A stretch of DNA of 64,000 bases from Nymphaea colorata (GCF_008831285.2 NC_045148.1:10173001-10237000), one strand, 5' to 3'. Shown: positions 9,950 to 24,365, numbered from the stretch's first letter. Notes: generated by a model not told the origin, from the sequence alone. Made by a program: numbers and translations.

Positions 9950-12382
9950 ATGGCGGAGGGAGGAGAGCTCTTCGGGAGGGAAGGCCAGACTCATCATCTG
10001 AAGAAGGAATCTATGAACTTTGATGCCGGATTTCCGTTTTCTGAGCACTTCTCGTGCCCATTGGCCGGCGAATTCATGGGGGTAAATGATTTTCCAGGGT
10101 TCGATACGTCCTACATGAGCTTCACACAGTTCCTGCAGACCAAGATCCCCGCTGATTACCTGAAGGGTTCTCACCTGGACGTGTCTTGCGGGTCGGAGGT
10201 CTTGAATTCCGGCGAGGTCGCTGATCCGGTGCCAGAGGCAGCAACCACGCAGCAGTCATCGGATTCTTCTTCAACCACCGAGGCAGTCGATGAAGATTCG
10301 GGCAAGAGCACGAAGGATCAGTCAAGTGCAGTCGATGATGGACAGGAAAAGAGTAAGAAAACGTGAGTTTCTTTCCTCTATTTTCGTTCAGTTCTCGTTA
10401 TTGCTAGAACCTTGCCGTTTGAGCAGCCTGGCAGTTGATTGCTTGCCGGATCACGGCACTACAGAAGATGTTTTCGGCATGTGGGTATGGTTGATATGTG
10501 CATGCAATTGCTTCCGACAGATGCTTAATTCACACCAAGAAGCAAAAACTCTACTATCAGTTCCTAATTAGTGCAGCAGTGCAACAATGCTTTGAAGTCA
10601 GAAAAATTCCTTACTTCCTTTTAGTCCTTTTAAATCTTTCTATACCTCTCTCTCTCTCTTTCTCATGTCTTTTTCTTTTTCCTCCTTTTGGGCTTTCTTT
10701 GTTCACATTGATTTTAGACCTTTTCAAATCTTTTTTGGTTAATTTGTGGTTGCTAAGTCTCAATCTTCGGCGTGGCTTTCCCGCAGGAACAAGGCAAGGA
10801 AGAAAGGAGAGAAAAAGCAACGGCAACCGCGCTTTGCTTTCATGACCAAAAGCGAGGTGGATCATCTAGAAGATGGTTACAGATGGAGGAAATACGGCCA
10901 AAAAGCTGTGAAGAACAGTCCCTATCCGAGGTGTGTATCGTGTCTCTGTGTGTGTGTGCGCGCACCCGTCTCCTCTCCCCAACCACCCTCGACGATGACT
11001 CTGATTTCACCTTCCATGTGTCATTTTATGGCATCATGAACATGCCGTGATGAAGGAGAACCTCCAATCTTTCATTCCATTAAAAACTCTCAGTGACCGT
11101 GACGAAAAGAAGGTGAAGAGATGGAAACCTAAGCTCTCAGTGGGGCTAAGCCGTAGGTTCTATATACCGTAAAAAGCAGACCTATCTCTACTCGGATGCA
11201 TCGATGGAAGAGTAGAGTTGAATTTGATCTGAGTTGTGATGTAGAATTAGATTAAACGTCAGGACAGTCGTCTTTTTAATTGATATGACCAAATCCCAAG
11301 CTCCCTACTCAGTTCTTCTGTTCACACCTAAGGTAACTATGAGGATACTTAGAGTTGCACCTCTGAGTTGGTCCTGCCCTATGTGGCCGTAAATATTCGA
11401 TGTAGAGGAAAATTTCATTGTGGACTCTTGAGGTTTTGTCGCTTGGCGTAAGAATCGGGTCTGCCGTCCATGAATTGACATTGATATCAAAGTATCTTTT
11501 GGGGATGAAATTTTCCCTTGTTGCACCCCAAAAATTTCCAATTTATGACGGCTGAGAAAGAGAAGTACACGGCAATGGCAATACGCGTAGAGATCTTGTT
11601 GAGCCTTTGTTGTGATGGAAGCTGCCATAGATGCAACCAATCATCCTATAAGGCCCTAGCGATCTAACACTTTCCACTTTAGAGGCTGTGGTCGATGGAT
11701 GAACAGTCTCCCTGACAGTAATAAAGAAGGAAGATGATGAGATGATATGTACCAACATACGTAATCTGTTTCTTTCTCTCTTTCTAAATCTATGGCAAAA
11801 GCTAGGATAGCTTTTAACAGGGAAAACAAACACCAACAAGAATGCAACACCAACATGGGTAATACTGGGTGTCTAAAATTTCTTTGAACAAGAATGAAAC
11901 AAACGAAAGGGGAAGAAGAAAAGGAAAATTCAAGTGTATGTGAATAGATGTCCAGCAAAACTCATGCTTGTGTTTGATATTGCAGGAGCTATTACAGGTG
12001 CACCAGCCAAAAATGCTCGGTGAAGAAGCGGGTGGAGAGATCCTTTCAAGATCCTACCATAGTGATCACTACATATGAAGGCCAGCACACGCACCAGAGC
12101 CCAGCAACGATGAGAGGGACCAGCACAGGAATTGGAGGAGGAGGCGGCATTATGGGGATGCACCCATTTGCATCAACCAACTCTACGGCCGGATACCGCT
12201 TTTTTCCGGCGGAGCTGCCGGTGCATCTCCCTGACACGAGCAACCAACTAAACGCCAACCACTTCCTCATGCAGCAGACCGCTAGTAACCCTCTTTTTCA
12301 CCAAGCTCAGCAACTCGGCCAGCTGCCTGACTACGGCCTCCTCCAGGACATCATTCCCTCTTTCAATGGCAGAGAACAGTGA
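9950..12382 (+). CDS. WRKY transcription factor, group IIc (WRKY28/71/8-like)
   Basis: Spliced gene: exons 9950-10362, 10787-10930 and 11986-12382 encode 317 aa. Donors are GTGAGT and GTGTGT, acceptors CAG; phases match at both introns. The second intron splits the Arg codon just after the WRKY heptad, the usual place in this family. The DNA-binding domain spans about residues 153-222: WRKYGQK at 171-177, zinc ligands C191, C196, H220, H222 (C-x4-C-x23-H-x-H). A lysine/arginine-rich stretch at 135-150 is a likely nuclear signal. The C-terminal [12 protein letters not shown] and the sequence leading into the domain are typical of the WRKY28/71/8 clade. The protein should be a nuclear W-box-binding regulator of stress or developmental genes. 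ATG 9950 is preferred: the frame is open further upstream through the TATA box, but that part looks non-coding. The full length is close to AtWRKY28 and no defect is seen. Confidence 0.95.
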
Positions 12383-13192
12383 ACTGTGAAGCCCGAGCTT
12401 CCATTATCCTTTCCGCTTCAAATTTTCTCTCTTTCTTGACCATGTATAGGCCTGTAATAACATAGTCTTTAATTGGTACTAGGCGTGAGGACATAGCATT
12501 AAATTCTGATATCTTTTTGACGTATACATAGCAATCTCTCTTTATTCCTTACACCCAGTTGAGGATTCAATGAAATGATCGACTTCTATTTCTGAAATCT
12601 TACTCAAACTTCTTCCACTCTAAGAAGAACCATGTTCTAAGGACTGCAGATGTAGGCAAGGTGCATTAAATGGAGGCCTCCATTAATATGCGGGTCTCAG
12701 TAGAGCCTACCATTGGGTGTCAGTTAATTAAGGAGGGTTGTATTATAAATAGTTAGTTTTAAAGACTCAATATATAAAATTCAATCTACAGAGACACGAG
12801 CTTTTTTTCTATTAATCCTATAAAATAAGGGATTTTACATCATCTTTTACCGTCAACAATTCCTGTTGGTTTTATTTTGTGGATACAGGCTGTTTTTTTT
12901 TTTTTTTTGATCGACAGCTAACTGTTAGATACGACCTGCACTAAGATATGTAGCAATTATCACTGACTATATTATATTAGCAGGTTGAATTTTTCAATAT
13001 AATAACAACAGTATTTAGTATGCCAAGAAATGCAGCTCGAAAGATTAATTGGATAATAGGTCAAGCCATCGCTTTTGGACAGACCTACAAAAATTCAATT
13101 GAAGCACACCGTCCGTGCATCACTTTGTAATAAAGGGTTCTTTGAAGAGCCTAACTGGTTATGTACGTAGCAAAAAGATGCTAAATAAGATT

Positions 13193-13193
13193 G

Positions 13194-13282
<89 letters not shown>

Positions 13283-13289
13283 GGGAGGG
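13193..13289. repeat. (TA)n(GA)n microsatellite
   Basis: About 50 bp of TA followed by about 45 bp of GA with a few extra G bases. Confidence 0.9.
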
Positions 13290-14222
13290 AAATCTTCCAG
13301 AATTCCATAAAGACGTCAATAATATTGCAGAGCATGTGTCATAAGGATCCACTTTCATCATCAAATGGACTTGCTGCACTAACGCCTCATCTTTAACCTC
13401 CGCTACAATTGTTTTAAAATATTAGCGCAAATATTTGTTCAAATTAAGTTACTCATTTGAGGGACCCCTTTCTTAGAGGTAATTCGTTGTTAAGTTGAAA
13501 ATGGTTGTGTTGTAGCCTAAGAATTGTAAGATACCCAGAAGATGAAGAAGTCCCTCCTCCACGGCATATTCAACCAGGGATACCCTGAAAATGCAGAAGC
13601 CCGTCTTTCCTTTCTCTTCTCTGGAGGTCCAAAGCTACTTTAGCACCTGAATAACCAAAGAGTTTGTGAGATACAGTGAACATTACTCCAATTGATTAGC
13701 CTAGCAAGACAAGTCACATATTTGATTCTGTCATCAGCACTAACGTCAACGTAAACATACTGATGGGAGTCTAATGACGTTCAAGTAATAGGGCGTTGGG
13801 AGGTCTAACAACTGAGTAAAGTGAAAATAAATGGTGATCGCCTGAGAATGTTTTATTCAAGCCTTGTTTTCAGCGCTAAAATTTCAACTGTGTCATACCA
13901 TCTTCCTTGGATATATATATATATATATGTGCGCTCCATTTGGATACGCAATCCACATGTGAGTGAAGTCAGCTCCATCATCTACACAGAAATAAGGGCA
14001 GATGCATTGGCATGAATAATCCGCCTGCAGGTGTGTGAACCCAAATGAGATTTCCACCAGTTCCTACATTGTGGACTATTTTCTTTCAATTTTCTCTGTC
14101 ACTTTCTTACCTACTTTTTTCTTTTATTTATTTATTTATTTTTTCTACCCATCCTTCTATCTAAGATTTGTGAATTCTAGGTGGCATCTCGTTTTAACCA
14201 TTTCACACGCACACAATATATA

Positions 14223-14287
<65 letters not shown>
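14223..14287. repeat. (CA)n(GA)n microsatellite
   Basis: A short CA run followed by about 50 bp of GA. Confidence 0.9.
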
Positions 14288-14291
<4 letters not shown>

Positions 14292-17200
14292 GGGTAGAGT
14301 GAAAATACTCATCATCTTAAACCACGCAACAACCTTGAATCCAATTCAATCCTCAAAGCTAGTAGGAGAATCAGACTTATAAGAATCAAACAAAAGATGC
14401 AGTGCGCATTATATTTATGCTGGGATTGGGAGAGTGCGTGAAGGAAGGGGGAGACGGAACGCAACCATAATCCTTGTCCTGAAAGCCCGTAAGGCTTCAC
14501 CCTCAGCCCTTAACTTTTAAGGCAGACCAAGGTAACACCCACAAGAAACAAACCGAAGAAGTGTCATTCACGATCCACATGGCGAACCAGCTATACACGC
14601 CGGTTGGTGAAAGAGAGAGAGAGAGAGAGAGAGATGCAACACAAGTGCGGAGATGTGAATGGGGATTGAGACACGCGACTTTGAACAGACGGTGGCCGTA
14701 ATAAATGAAGCCTGCCAACTGCTACTATCTTTTCCAACTTGATTCGCACCAGTTAGCAACTTTTCATCCGTTCTACTTTCACAAATATTATTCGCGAAGC
14801 ACACAACACAAAATCTCTTGAGTCATGGCGTGGAGAGGTTCAAACCAGGAGGACCAAGGTCGCTTTCAATTAAGTCAGTCCTGCTATTCAACGACAGTCT
14901 CTTTCCCCTTCCCCTGTCATTGACACACAGTTTCAAAGAGGGTGGTGACCTAAGCCTTAGTTTTCCGCCAGATGGCTCTTCAATCTCCTTCTTCTTGCCC
15001 TCCATTAATGCATTTAGGTTGACAAATTCGTGTGTGTATATATATATATATATGTAACTGCACCAGCGGCATTTAAGAGCTGGCTCTTTGATTTTGACCT
15101 GATCATTGAATTTATGTGTTATTGACCGCCTCTTACACCTTTTCCTGAATTAGGAATTAACTGTAAAGAAATAATAATTTCACTCAAACATGTTCAAGAT
15201 CAACTATCATTGATAGAGAGGTGCATGGGTACAAAGATCGTAGGTAGTCAAACTATGAAATAGATTGATTTAATGAATTCAAGTCAAGAATGATCTAGTT
15301 AATTGTGACACCTTCTTTGCATAATTAATTTGCTAGTAAGCTAAACCGTGGACATAAGTTAATTAGGTCCTAGACTGACCTGGAAAGCCCATGTTATGGG
15401 TCCACATTAGCTTACCCTTGATGGTGGAAAATATGCTTATTCAGAAACTACTGATTTTTTATACTCATATGCTGATTATTTCAATTATTGGCAAATTAAA
15501 GAAGGCATTACAACCACACTATTTAGCCTTGTATCTTACAGTGTGCCCAACTAGTCAGTACTATTATGTAAATTGTTACCCGACACCAAAAACAAAGAAC
15601 TAAATCTGTAAATATCTCAATGGCGTATATCCATTTCCAATGCCTTTCTTCAAAGTCATTTTTGTGAAGACCAAACCAAATTTGCCTAATTGGTCCAGAG
15701 AATATGTTTCTTTGTGCTTCTTATCTAGTTTTTGGTGGTGGGTAGGCTTCCATCTTTTATGTATAGCTGTTTCCATCATTAAAAAAAAAGGCTTTCTATT
15801 ACGATGGGTAGGAGATAAGGCCTTGATTTGACATCGATTGGACTGTTAACTGCTTAGAATAGCAACGGAAAAGAAAGGAAACGAAAAATGTAAGAGCTTG
15901 AAGATAGAGGAATCACCTGCGCTGCCGTATAGAAGAAAGGAGAAAAGCTCAGTACTGCTAGCGACATTTCAGAATGGGAGCTTCAAATATGAAAGATCTC
16001 TGCTTTAGTTGGTTCGCCAGCAAGGTCTCAGGAAGAACTTGCGTGTAAATTTTTAGTTGAAGATGCCAAAGAGATAAATTCATAATATTTATATTAATTT
16101 TTACATAAATTTTTTCTCTTTTTTTTCTGATCTGTAGGGTTGAATCGAATATTTGATGCCTAAATTGATACAATAGCGAGCGTACACTACTAGAAGATGT
16201 CATGATATATATGGAAGCGTACATAGAACATGTTTGTGTGCACACAACCACAAGACTTAAAACCATCTAAACCGAAGGAAGTGAAGAGTTGGAAACTCAA
16301 AGTCTGTTTCCTGCCGTTCAGCAGATTACTGAACACAATATCGATCCCATCCCCTCTGTCCATCTAAAGGTTCTTTCCGGTTTTCTAAATCTTTGACCCT
16401 TTACCCTTTCAACTCATGAAATTCTATGAGCGAAGTTACATTGGTTCTGTAGCCAAGTAGTTGGAGTACTTTTCTCTCCGATCACAATGTTTTATAAGAA
16501 AAGTTACAAGGGTCTTGGTCAGATGAAAATTCAGTCTGCAAATGGTAGATACACGACTAGGCCTGGGCGTCGAGCCGGCCCGATGCCCACCCTTATACAC
16601 GACATTCTACTTAATGGGTGTCTCACTCTCCACCCAAGTCCCAAAGCAACCCCTTTAACCCTCCTCCGGCCGAAGCATTCTACTTGACTTGACTTGGTGA
16701 CATTAAATAAGTGGACCCGCCAAATGAATGGACTCATCTTGAGCCGTGTTGCCATATCAGTAGTACCTAAAATTGCATAATCGACATATATGGTTGGCAT
16801 TATTTGCTAGCTAGGATGTACTAGTCAATAATTTCTCTATGCGAAGCCACTTTTATCCTAACTCTTTGCCTTTGTCTTCGAATGCATTATAAGGTAACGA
16901 ATGGGACCGTGTCATATCCAAGCTTAGCTTATCATACTCAAAGGCCAGCCTAGTAAATAATTGGTTGAATTGATCCCCACAGCCAATGATAGAGTTAGAA
17001 ATCTAGGTTGGGGGGATCCCCATTACTTGGATCCAGTCCTTCAGTACTCTATTTTTTAGCATTGTGGCTCCACCTGATCTTGAGCATAGCGAACTGTAGA
17101 ATGGCTACAAAGTATCTTATCAGAAAATGTTCCATCGAGTAAAGTATTCAACATGCTTAACCTTCAAAAGATGTTATTTATGTGTCTATCTTCTTTGATT

Positions 17201-19059
17201 TGTTAGTTCATCCAAGCGTCCCCATGTGAAGTACTCAGCCAATATGCAGTTTTTGTTATTTATGAGTTGAGTAGATGTTCATAGCAGGGATGTGGACGAG
17301 TTTGAGATCCATAAACTTATTCCCCTGATCAGAATATGATCCCTTTTGCACTCCTTTTGCTGAAGAACTTGTACTGTTGGACCTTAATAACCAGCAATGG
17401 ACATGCTTGGGCGACACGTCCCTTGTTCAAAAGTGATCTCCCTCTTTCTTGTTGAGTATGATAGGTCATTTCATTAAAAAGGCAAGAAAAAAGGAAGCTT
17501 GTGATCGATATAGAGATGATTGTGCAGAAGGTCTTGATCATAAGATTAACTGCTTTGAGAGAAGTAAGTCAAGGAGCCTTTGAATTTCACGAGTCAAATA
17601 TTGTTTTTACTCAGATACCCACCATCAGTAATTGGTTCTTCAGATTATTTGATCCAACCTCTTCTTGATATCCAAAATATTCCATACTGGGCCACCAGAT
17701 GTATCTGCTTGCTGCTTGACTGAGGCCACAGCTGAAGTCTCCACGGGCACCAAGAGTTACAAGATCAGTTAGGAGCCCTTTAGCCATAGTAACACATTGT
17801 TACTATACATTATGAAACTTTCATAAAAAATTGGGGTAATATGCATTTTTTTTTTACAGATTCATGAAACAATAACAATGGGTATTAATTGGATCAACTT
17901 ATTTTACCCATCCAATTTTTCCAGTGGTTTTCACCTTGTTTGGTACATGTATAGAGTATCATTGGAACTCGATTCTTTTTTGCTTTTCCCCTCATTGAAG
18001 TCCAAAAACCGATTTCTCTCTCACAGTTGCCTGCTGCAACAGAAACATACTGTAGCTCATCTCCCAACTAAGATCTAAATCAAGAGCATGAGCAGAATCA
18101 GAAGTTTGGGTTTAAGAATAAAGAGAATTAGAAAAAGAATTGATCTTAGAGGAAAGATAAAGGTACAGCCTCATCTCTCAGAAATTGATTGTCAATAAGA
18201 ACATTTTAGGCAATTCGTATGCATTTGAAGCAATAGAGTTTCACATCCATTGCATGTCTTGATACCATCTCCATTGAAGAACAGTAATCAGCTCAGAAAA
18301 ACAAAGAGGGGAAAAAGAAAAGAACATGCATGCTCTTGGACCAAACATAATTAATAAACATTGCAGACTTTGACGAGGTTTTGGGATGATTCTCTGTAGT
18401 CCTTTTCTCGCAAGTATGAAGCACATTTCAAAGCATACCTCTTGACCTTTTCTACTGATGGCCTCTTTTGGTAAAGGATTAGGCATTAATTTGGCGATGA
18501 TTTTTGTCTTACACTTGTCACTTTTTCCTTTTTTAAATTAGATTGTAACAAAAGAAGGCCCCTCGTTGCTGACCATATAATTGGCAGATGTCGATGAAGA
18601 ACTCTTTAATTATTCGTCTCGAACTCTGCCCATTGGCTTTGATCTTATAGAAATTGAAGACATGCCCGAATTTATCATTCCAAGAGGTCGTACTGGTGAA
18701 AGAATATAAACTCTTCCAAGTGGTTTCACAGATTCTTTGCTCCTTACCTTGAGAAAAAGAAACTGCACTCCATCGGGTAGTGATCAGACTTAGCTATACT
18801 TTTGACCCTGTAAAACCTAGATCTAGCACTAGGGCCATGTTTGAATGCGGCGACACTAGTGTTCTTAAGAGTTGGCAGAGCTCGAAATTTATTTGCAGAC
18901 ATTAGTCAGAAACGCACATGAAATAATAGAAGACTCGATCCCATGAGGGGCACCCATATGGAAACAAATAAAAAGTTGGGAGGTTTCCATATACAAATAA
19001 ACTGAATTTTACAATTGCCCACACCAGCCAACACGTGGTTCTGCTTTCGCCACATTATC

Positions 19060-19290
19060 TTAGGTTAGGTTTTTCTAGGCACTTGCCTACATGAGCTCAT
19101 ATGTGCCTCTGTGGATGCATCTCACAACTTTCCCGTGAGCAGGGTTTCTCAGAGCCCGGTATAAGGCCGAAGCCTCCACCCAACCTTTTATCCCCTTAAA
19201 GTACATGACATGCTTTCGGTGTCTCAGGATGCTACCGCTGCGGTGCTTCACCATGCACATTGGTGGCCTTCCTTTTGCAGCACAGAAGGT
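19060..19290 (+). repeat. Dispersed repeat shared with 23540-23760
   Basis: The two stretches share, in the same order, a GCC(G)AAGYCTCCAC block, a CATGCTTTCRGTGT block and a CTTYTTTTGC...CACA...AAGGTTGAT block. The copies are strongly diverged. This could be an old SINE or the end of a larger element; no coding frame is preserved in either copy. Confidence 0.5.
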
Positions 19291-21093
19291 TGATGCATGG
19301 AGATCTATTTGACAACTTGTGATTGTTTGATTTAACTTTCTTTTTAATAATAATATAAGGGTTACACGGATTCCTATCTCATTATGCAAAGAGTGAAAAC
19401 ATGCTCCTAATTATAATTAAACTATTAAACCCAACTCCCTGACCAGGTGTAGGGAGCATTTGCTGGCAGTAGCATTATCTTACCTGATTTAAGTTAATCA
19501 AAAACTGTATTTGTGATCAACCAGTGATCTAAATAAACAAAAAAATGGTGGAAAACCTAACAAGAATTCAACTTCTAACTTCCATACAGGAACCACCTTT
19601 ATTTAATAACATAATTGTAACCCGTTTATTTAATTAATTCTTCTACCCAAGTGAAACACTTTTATATATGCATAATTGGCATGAAATCTGGCTGGCAAAG
19701 TTAAGAGCCGGCGATAAATATCATGGTCCTAACCAGGTTGAGTTCTAGCCATAAGAAACACTACGTTTAGTTTTGGAGAGATTAGGAGTCAACAACTGGG
19801 GATTTGTATTCTCATATCACCATTGTTTTCAAGTGGCTTGAAGAAAAGAAGAAGAATATTAGCCGAGAACTTCGGGACGATTGTAAATGAAAGCAACTTA
19901 ATTTTCTTCCAATGGAAGCCTCAAATTGGCCATAACATAGAAAATGAGGCTCAAGTTTCTGGTTTTCTAGATAAGGTGGTGTAGGTTTTCTCGAAATTGC
20001 TAAATACAGTTCCCAATTTAATTATCCCATTTCTCAACATGCGTATAAACTTTTGTGCCTTTTAAAAATATATTTTTAAATAGATAACCAATTTCTACGT
20101 ACTTCGTAGTTCAAATTGAATGATTGTTAGTTGTAGAACAATAGCAATAATAGCTTAAGGTTTTCAAGTTAAACTACTTTGTTCAGACGATATGGAAATT
20201 GGCTCCTATCTTGAAAATATGGCTTCCAAAATGAAATGCCTTTTTTGGTTTAGGATTGGTTCCTAGCAATTTTAATAAGATATGAAACCATATCTTAAAG
20301 ACTACTTTTTAGTTTCAAAGGATTCTCTGTAAAGGGACAATTCCATAGTCCCATTCAATATGTGATGCAAGGAAAGTGTTTAGGTGCAAAGTGACAAGAG
20401 ATCTTAGTTTCTCTTTTTACTGTTTTGTGTCTCACTTTTTTCTTTCCAAGGGGCTTGAATTTGGCTTTGGGTCTAGAGATTATCAACTAATCAGGTATTG
20501 GTTAATTGGACTTAGAGTTCAACAGGAAAACAAATCAGCATAGACTAATGGATCCAGCTTACATCTAGCTATTCGAACCCGATATTTAAGTGAAATGGCT
20601 CAAAAAAGGTGAATATAGAACAAAACTTTAACATCTGATTAAGAAATTCAACCGGATTCGGAATTGAAGAATGACAACCAAAAGAATTCCCGTTCAAATT
20701 TGAATTCCAATTCAGTTTCAAATAAATGTCTTGTACCCAATAATCATACAGAAAGTCTGGTCAGATCAATGTGGTGCGGATTCAATTGTGTATTCAAAAG
20801 TTGATTCAGATTGGATTTGGAATTGGAATTCAAAAATCAGATTTTGGATATGGTATTAGATTTTTTTTTTCATTCGTATTTATACCTGAATTTGACTCAA
20901 AATATGTGAACATGCAATAAAGTGGCTATTGCAAAGAATACATCCAATTTGAATCTCATCCCTGACATCCCTAGAAACGACACTAACGACGCTACCTGAA
21001 CCGGGCAAACAAACTTCGAGTCAAAGTGTACAACCATAATTATGAATCTCATTGTTTGATAAACAACCAGTGTTACTAACAAATAAGGTCATG

Positions 21094-21265
21094 TTAGGGG
21101 CCGTTTAGTAACAGGAACAATATGTTACTGCTTCATGCATCTACCCCAAATATCAAAACAGATTCATAAGATACTGCAACAAAGTGTATTCATGAATCTG
21201 CCCCCAAGATTTGGGGTAAATACATTGAACAAGTATGTACATATATTGTTGTCAAACGACACCTT
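21094..21265. mobile_element. MITE, GGGGTCGTTTGG family, first of a tandem pair
   Basis: The left end is TTAGGGGCCGTTTAGTAACA and the right end TTGTTGTCAAACGACACCTTA, which are inverted relatives. The inside has ATTCATAAGATAC and ATTCATGAATCTGCC blocks shared with the copy at 2188-2328. Its right end abuts or overlaps the left end of the next copy by a few bases. Confidence 0.7.
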
Positions 21266-21425
21266 AGGGCAGTTTGGCAATAGTAACATTATGTTGCTAA
21301 CTCATGAACCTACATAAAAAAAATGCAGCAAATTCGTACAACACCGTTACAAGAGTTCCATAAATTTATTCCATTTCTTAATGAAGATTGGTAACAATGT
21401 ATTATTGTTACCAAACGACCCCTTT
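21266..21425. mobile_element. MITE, GGGGTCGTTTGG family, second of a tandem pair
   Basis: The left end is AGGGCAGTTTGGCAATAGTAAC and the right end TTGTTACCAAACGACCCCT. Read inverted, the right end is AGGGGTCGTTTGGTAACA. No coding frame. The head-to-tail arrangement with the previous copy is unusual and may come from insertion of one copy into the other's target duplication. Confidence 0.7.
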
Positions 21426-22647
21426 ATGACTTCATTTTAGCATCAAATCAGACTACAAAAGAACTGATTTTAGACACCAGAGTCAGGTTTCTGGCATGGT
21501 TATAAGATCACCCAACTTAAAAACAATATTAATGATCCATTTTCCAAACTAATCAACCTGGTGTGGTTCTGCTTTTAATATTAAAAAAAAAACGTAAGTT
21601 AAAAGAAGATGAGTTGTTAAATTCGAAATTCAGAGTTTCCACTCTCTTTCAATCATACAACAAATCTTCTCGGGGAAGTTCTTTACACCAAGTAAAGTAA
21701 AGCACAAAGGCCTTGTGCTTTACGAATATGATTCCTCTCATCTTTCTGCACCCTTCTCCCTTTACTTTGGCAGATCAATGACCGAAAGGGAGACTAAAAA
21801 GATTCGGAGTAGAGGGAAAGATGAAAAATAAAAATTGATTGCTTAATTTGGTGATATTTCTACATTCATGTTCTTCCAAGAGTGAAATTTTTGGTGCTAT
21901 TAATACATTAATGATACATTTTAATTACTTGTTGGAGAGGATCTGACAATGTGGCCCTCACGATACTTGATGATTGCTCTATATATTGTTATTAATATAC
22001 TTAGTAGGAGTTGTATAATCTGTCATGTATATGATTATTATAAACAATATTCAACACAAAGATGATGAATGGGTCCATGTTCATACAGGAATCTTTGGAA
22101 TGGAATAAAGATGAGTCATTGAAGCAAAAAACAAACCTGAGCCCAATCCCATGCGCGATACACGGGTTCTTTTTCGTCTCCATCTTCAAAAAGGCTACCC
22201 GTCTCTTTTTCTTGTTCTTATGTGGTGTCTTACTGTTTGAATGTGTGGGTAATGACGGGAAGAGATTGAATCGGACCTAAATTGGATCTCAAGTAATCAA
22301 CAAGACCCAAATGTGGACTCGGATCAGGACTTCAGTTTTTACTACTTAAACAGAACTTAACTGTGACATAAGATCTGACGTTTACAGACACGGATTTTGG
22401 TCCAGAATGGGATTCCACATGCTGAGTTTAGTTTCAATTAATAATGGGATTCAGTTTTTTACCAGATCCAATTAAATGGTTTGATCGATGAACATAATAA
22501 GATAATCTAATTAATTGACAAAAAAGAAAAAGACAGAGATGAAGAAGAAGAACAACAACAAAATGAAGGAAGAAAACTAACCTCACTCATAGAAACATTA
22601 CAATGGTTCTACTTGGAATGTGAGGAGAAGGATATACGAAAATATTA

Positions 22648-22928
22648 AAGTGTTTGGATGACACCCCAGAAACCAGATTTTAGAGGCAAAAGCTGCCTCC
22701 TGTAACACCTGGTTTTGCTTCTAAAACCAAGATTTTGGAGTGTTTGGGTGCCATGAAAACTGGGTTTGAGGAAAACCCAATTTTGACAAAACTTGATTGT
22801 ATAAAAGGGAGTAAAAAACTTGGCGTCATTAGGTTTTGCGTGTGTAACTCAAACAAAGAAAATAAGATTTTCAAAAGTCGCCAAGTTTTTGCAAACTGGG
22901 TTAGACGAGAGTGTCATCCAAACACCTT
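22648..22928. mobile_element. Tourist-like MITE with 17-18 bp TIRs
   Basis: The left end AAGTGTTTGGATGACAC and right end GTGTCATCCAAACACCTT are inverted matches except for one G. TTA lies immediately before the left end and CTTAA just after the right, compatible with the 3-bp TWA target duplication of PIF/Harbinger elements. A second GTGTTTGGGTGCCATGAAAAC start at about 22739 suggests a nested or internally duplicated end. Confidence 0.75.
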
Positions 22929-23539
22929 CTTAAAAATGGAGGACAGACTAAGTTTTCATGTTGAAGTCCAAAATCTCAATTCAATTCAATGATTTATGTG
23001 CATGTACTTTTATTTCACAACATGTGATGTAAGCATAAATATTTTTCCTAAGTTCAATAATCAAATGGTAGGCATAATCATACTATATTTCTTGAAATAA
23101 GAACATGGTCCTTTTCGAACACATGTTTCAAGAAAACAATATTTTTTTTTTCTTTCCGAGAAAATAGCAAAAGCCAATATATCAATTGGCCGCCCGCCTA
23201 ACTAGATGTAATCTTGCCAATCCAACCAGAAAGAGAAAAAAGTCTCATGTGAAAACACCAACTTGAAGGAATTCAAGTGAATTAACTGTCTATATACAAT
23301 AAACAATAATGCGCCAATAATAGGGAAATTAAGGTTCTTTATACAGATTTTGTATAAACAGAACCTGTTAAGGGTTACTACCACCTTACAAAGAGTGTGC
23401 ATTTAGAAACATTTAGGTCAATATCAGGGGCCACATAGCTTCCACTTGCTTATCAAAAAGAAAAGATCCGTCACAGATATCAAAGTTTTATGTGGAAAAT
23501 AAAAATAAAAGAGAATCATGTCTCGACCGCTTATTCTAA

Positions 23540-23760
23540 CATGTTGAGTGAGGTGGATGAGTATAAAAGAGAGCCAAAGTCTCCACTCTTCCCCTCATAC
23601 CCCTATGATATCGAGCATGCTTTCAGTGTATTAGGGTGACACACATATCATGCTTGAACTTGCATATCAGTGCTCCTCTTTGCCTCCCCCTTCTTTTTTG
23701 CCGCACACAAAGTTGATACTCTGAGACCTCGAAGTACCGCTTACTCTAAATTGGTGCAGT
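23540..23760 (+). repeat. Dispersed repeat shared with 19060-19290
   Basis: Second, diverged copy. Shared blocks include AGCATGCTTTCAGTGT and the CTTCTTTTTTGCCGCACACAAAGTTGAT region, which parallels the CTTCCTTTTGCAGCACAGAAGGTTGAT region of the first copy. Confidence 0.5.
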
Positions 23761-24362
23761 TTTCGTGTAGAAAAGATAATAGTGATGAAAATAAAAACAA
23801 AAGAAAAAAAATGCAAGAGAAGCAAATAATGCCCTTTGGTTACCAAGTTTGAAAGCCATGAGGAGAATTCATCATTCAACTGTAGCACCTAAGTATAGTA
23901 TAGAGAACCTAGACAAACCCAGATGTGCCACATTGGGCCATGCCTTTGGGGTTTTACTTGAGGAAACTACCCTCATTTCTGGTTTAGCATTATAAAAAGT
24001 TTCAAGGCTGCTGGATCAGCAATATAGAGAGCTTCAAGACTGCCGAGCAATGTATATAAAGCTTCAAGGTTACTCACCCGCTACTAGGGTCATAGCATCG
24101 TTGGTAAGAAGAAGAAGAAACTGACAATGCCTCTAAGACTTGAACAATTGCTCAGTCGCTGACCTACCCAGGTACATCAAACCCTTCACGGCAATGACGA
24201 TGATTTTAACTGGTTTCAAAATGGAATTTAGTTTTTTCACCCTCATTCTCTCTTACCTTTTTGCCTATTTCTTATCTTTTTTTTCATTTATTTTTCCAAA
24301 TTAAACAAATGTCCTCTACCTCGAAACTGGCTCCTGATAAGTGGGAAATAAAAATCAATTTT

Positions 24363-24365
<3 letters not shown>

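Larger units (their letters stand above)
12383..22647. other. Long intergenic spacer, no gene seen
   Basis: About 10 kb of AT-rich DNA after the WRKY stop. It holds microsatellites (13193-13289, 14223-14287), a dispersed repeat (19060-19290) and tandem MITEs (21094-21425). The longest frames are about 100 codons or less, lack domains, and several are microsatellite translations. The WRKY 3' untranslated region probably occupies the first 150-250 bp. Confidence 0.55.
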
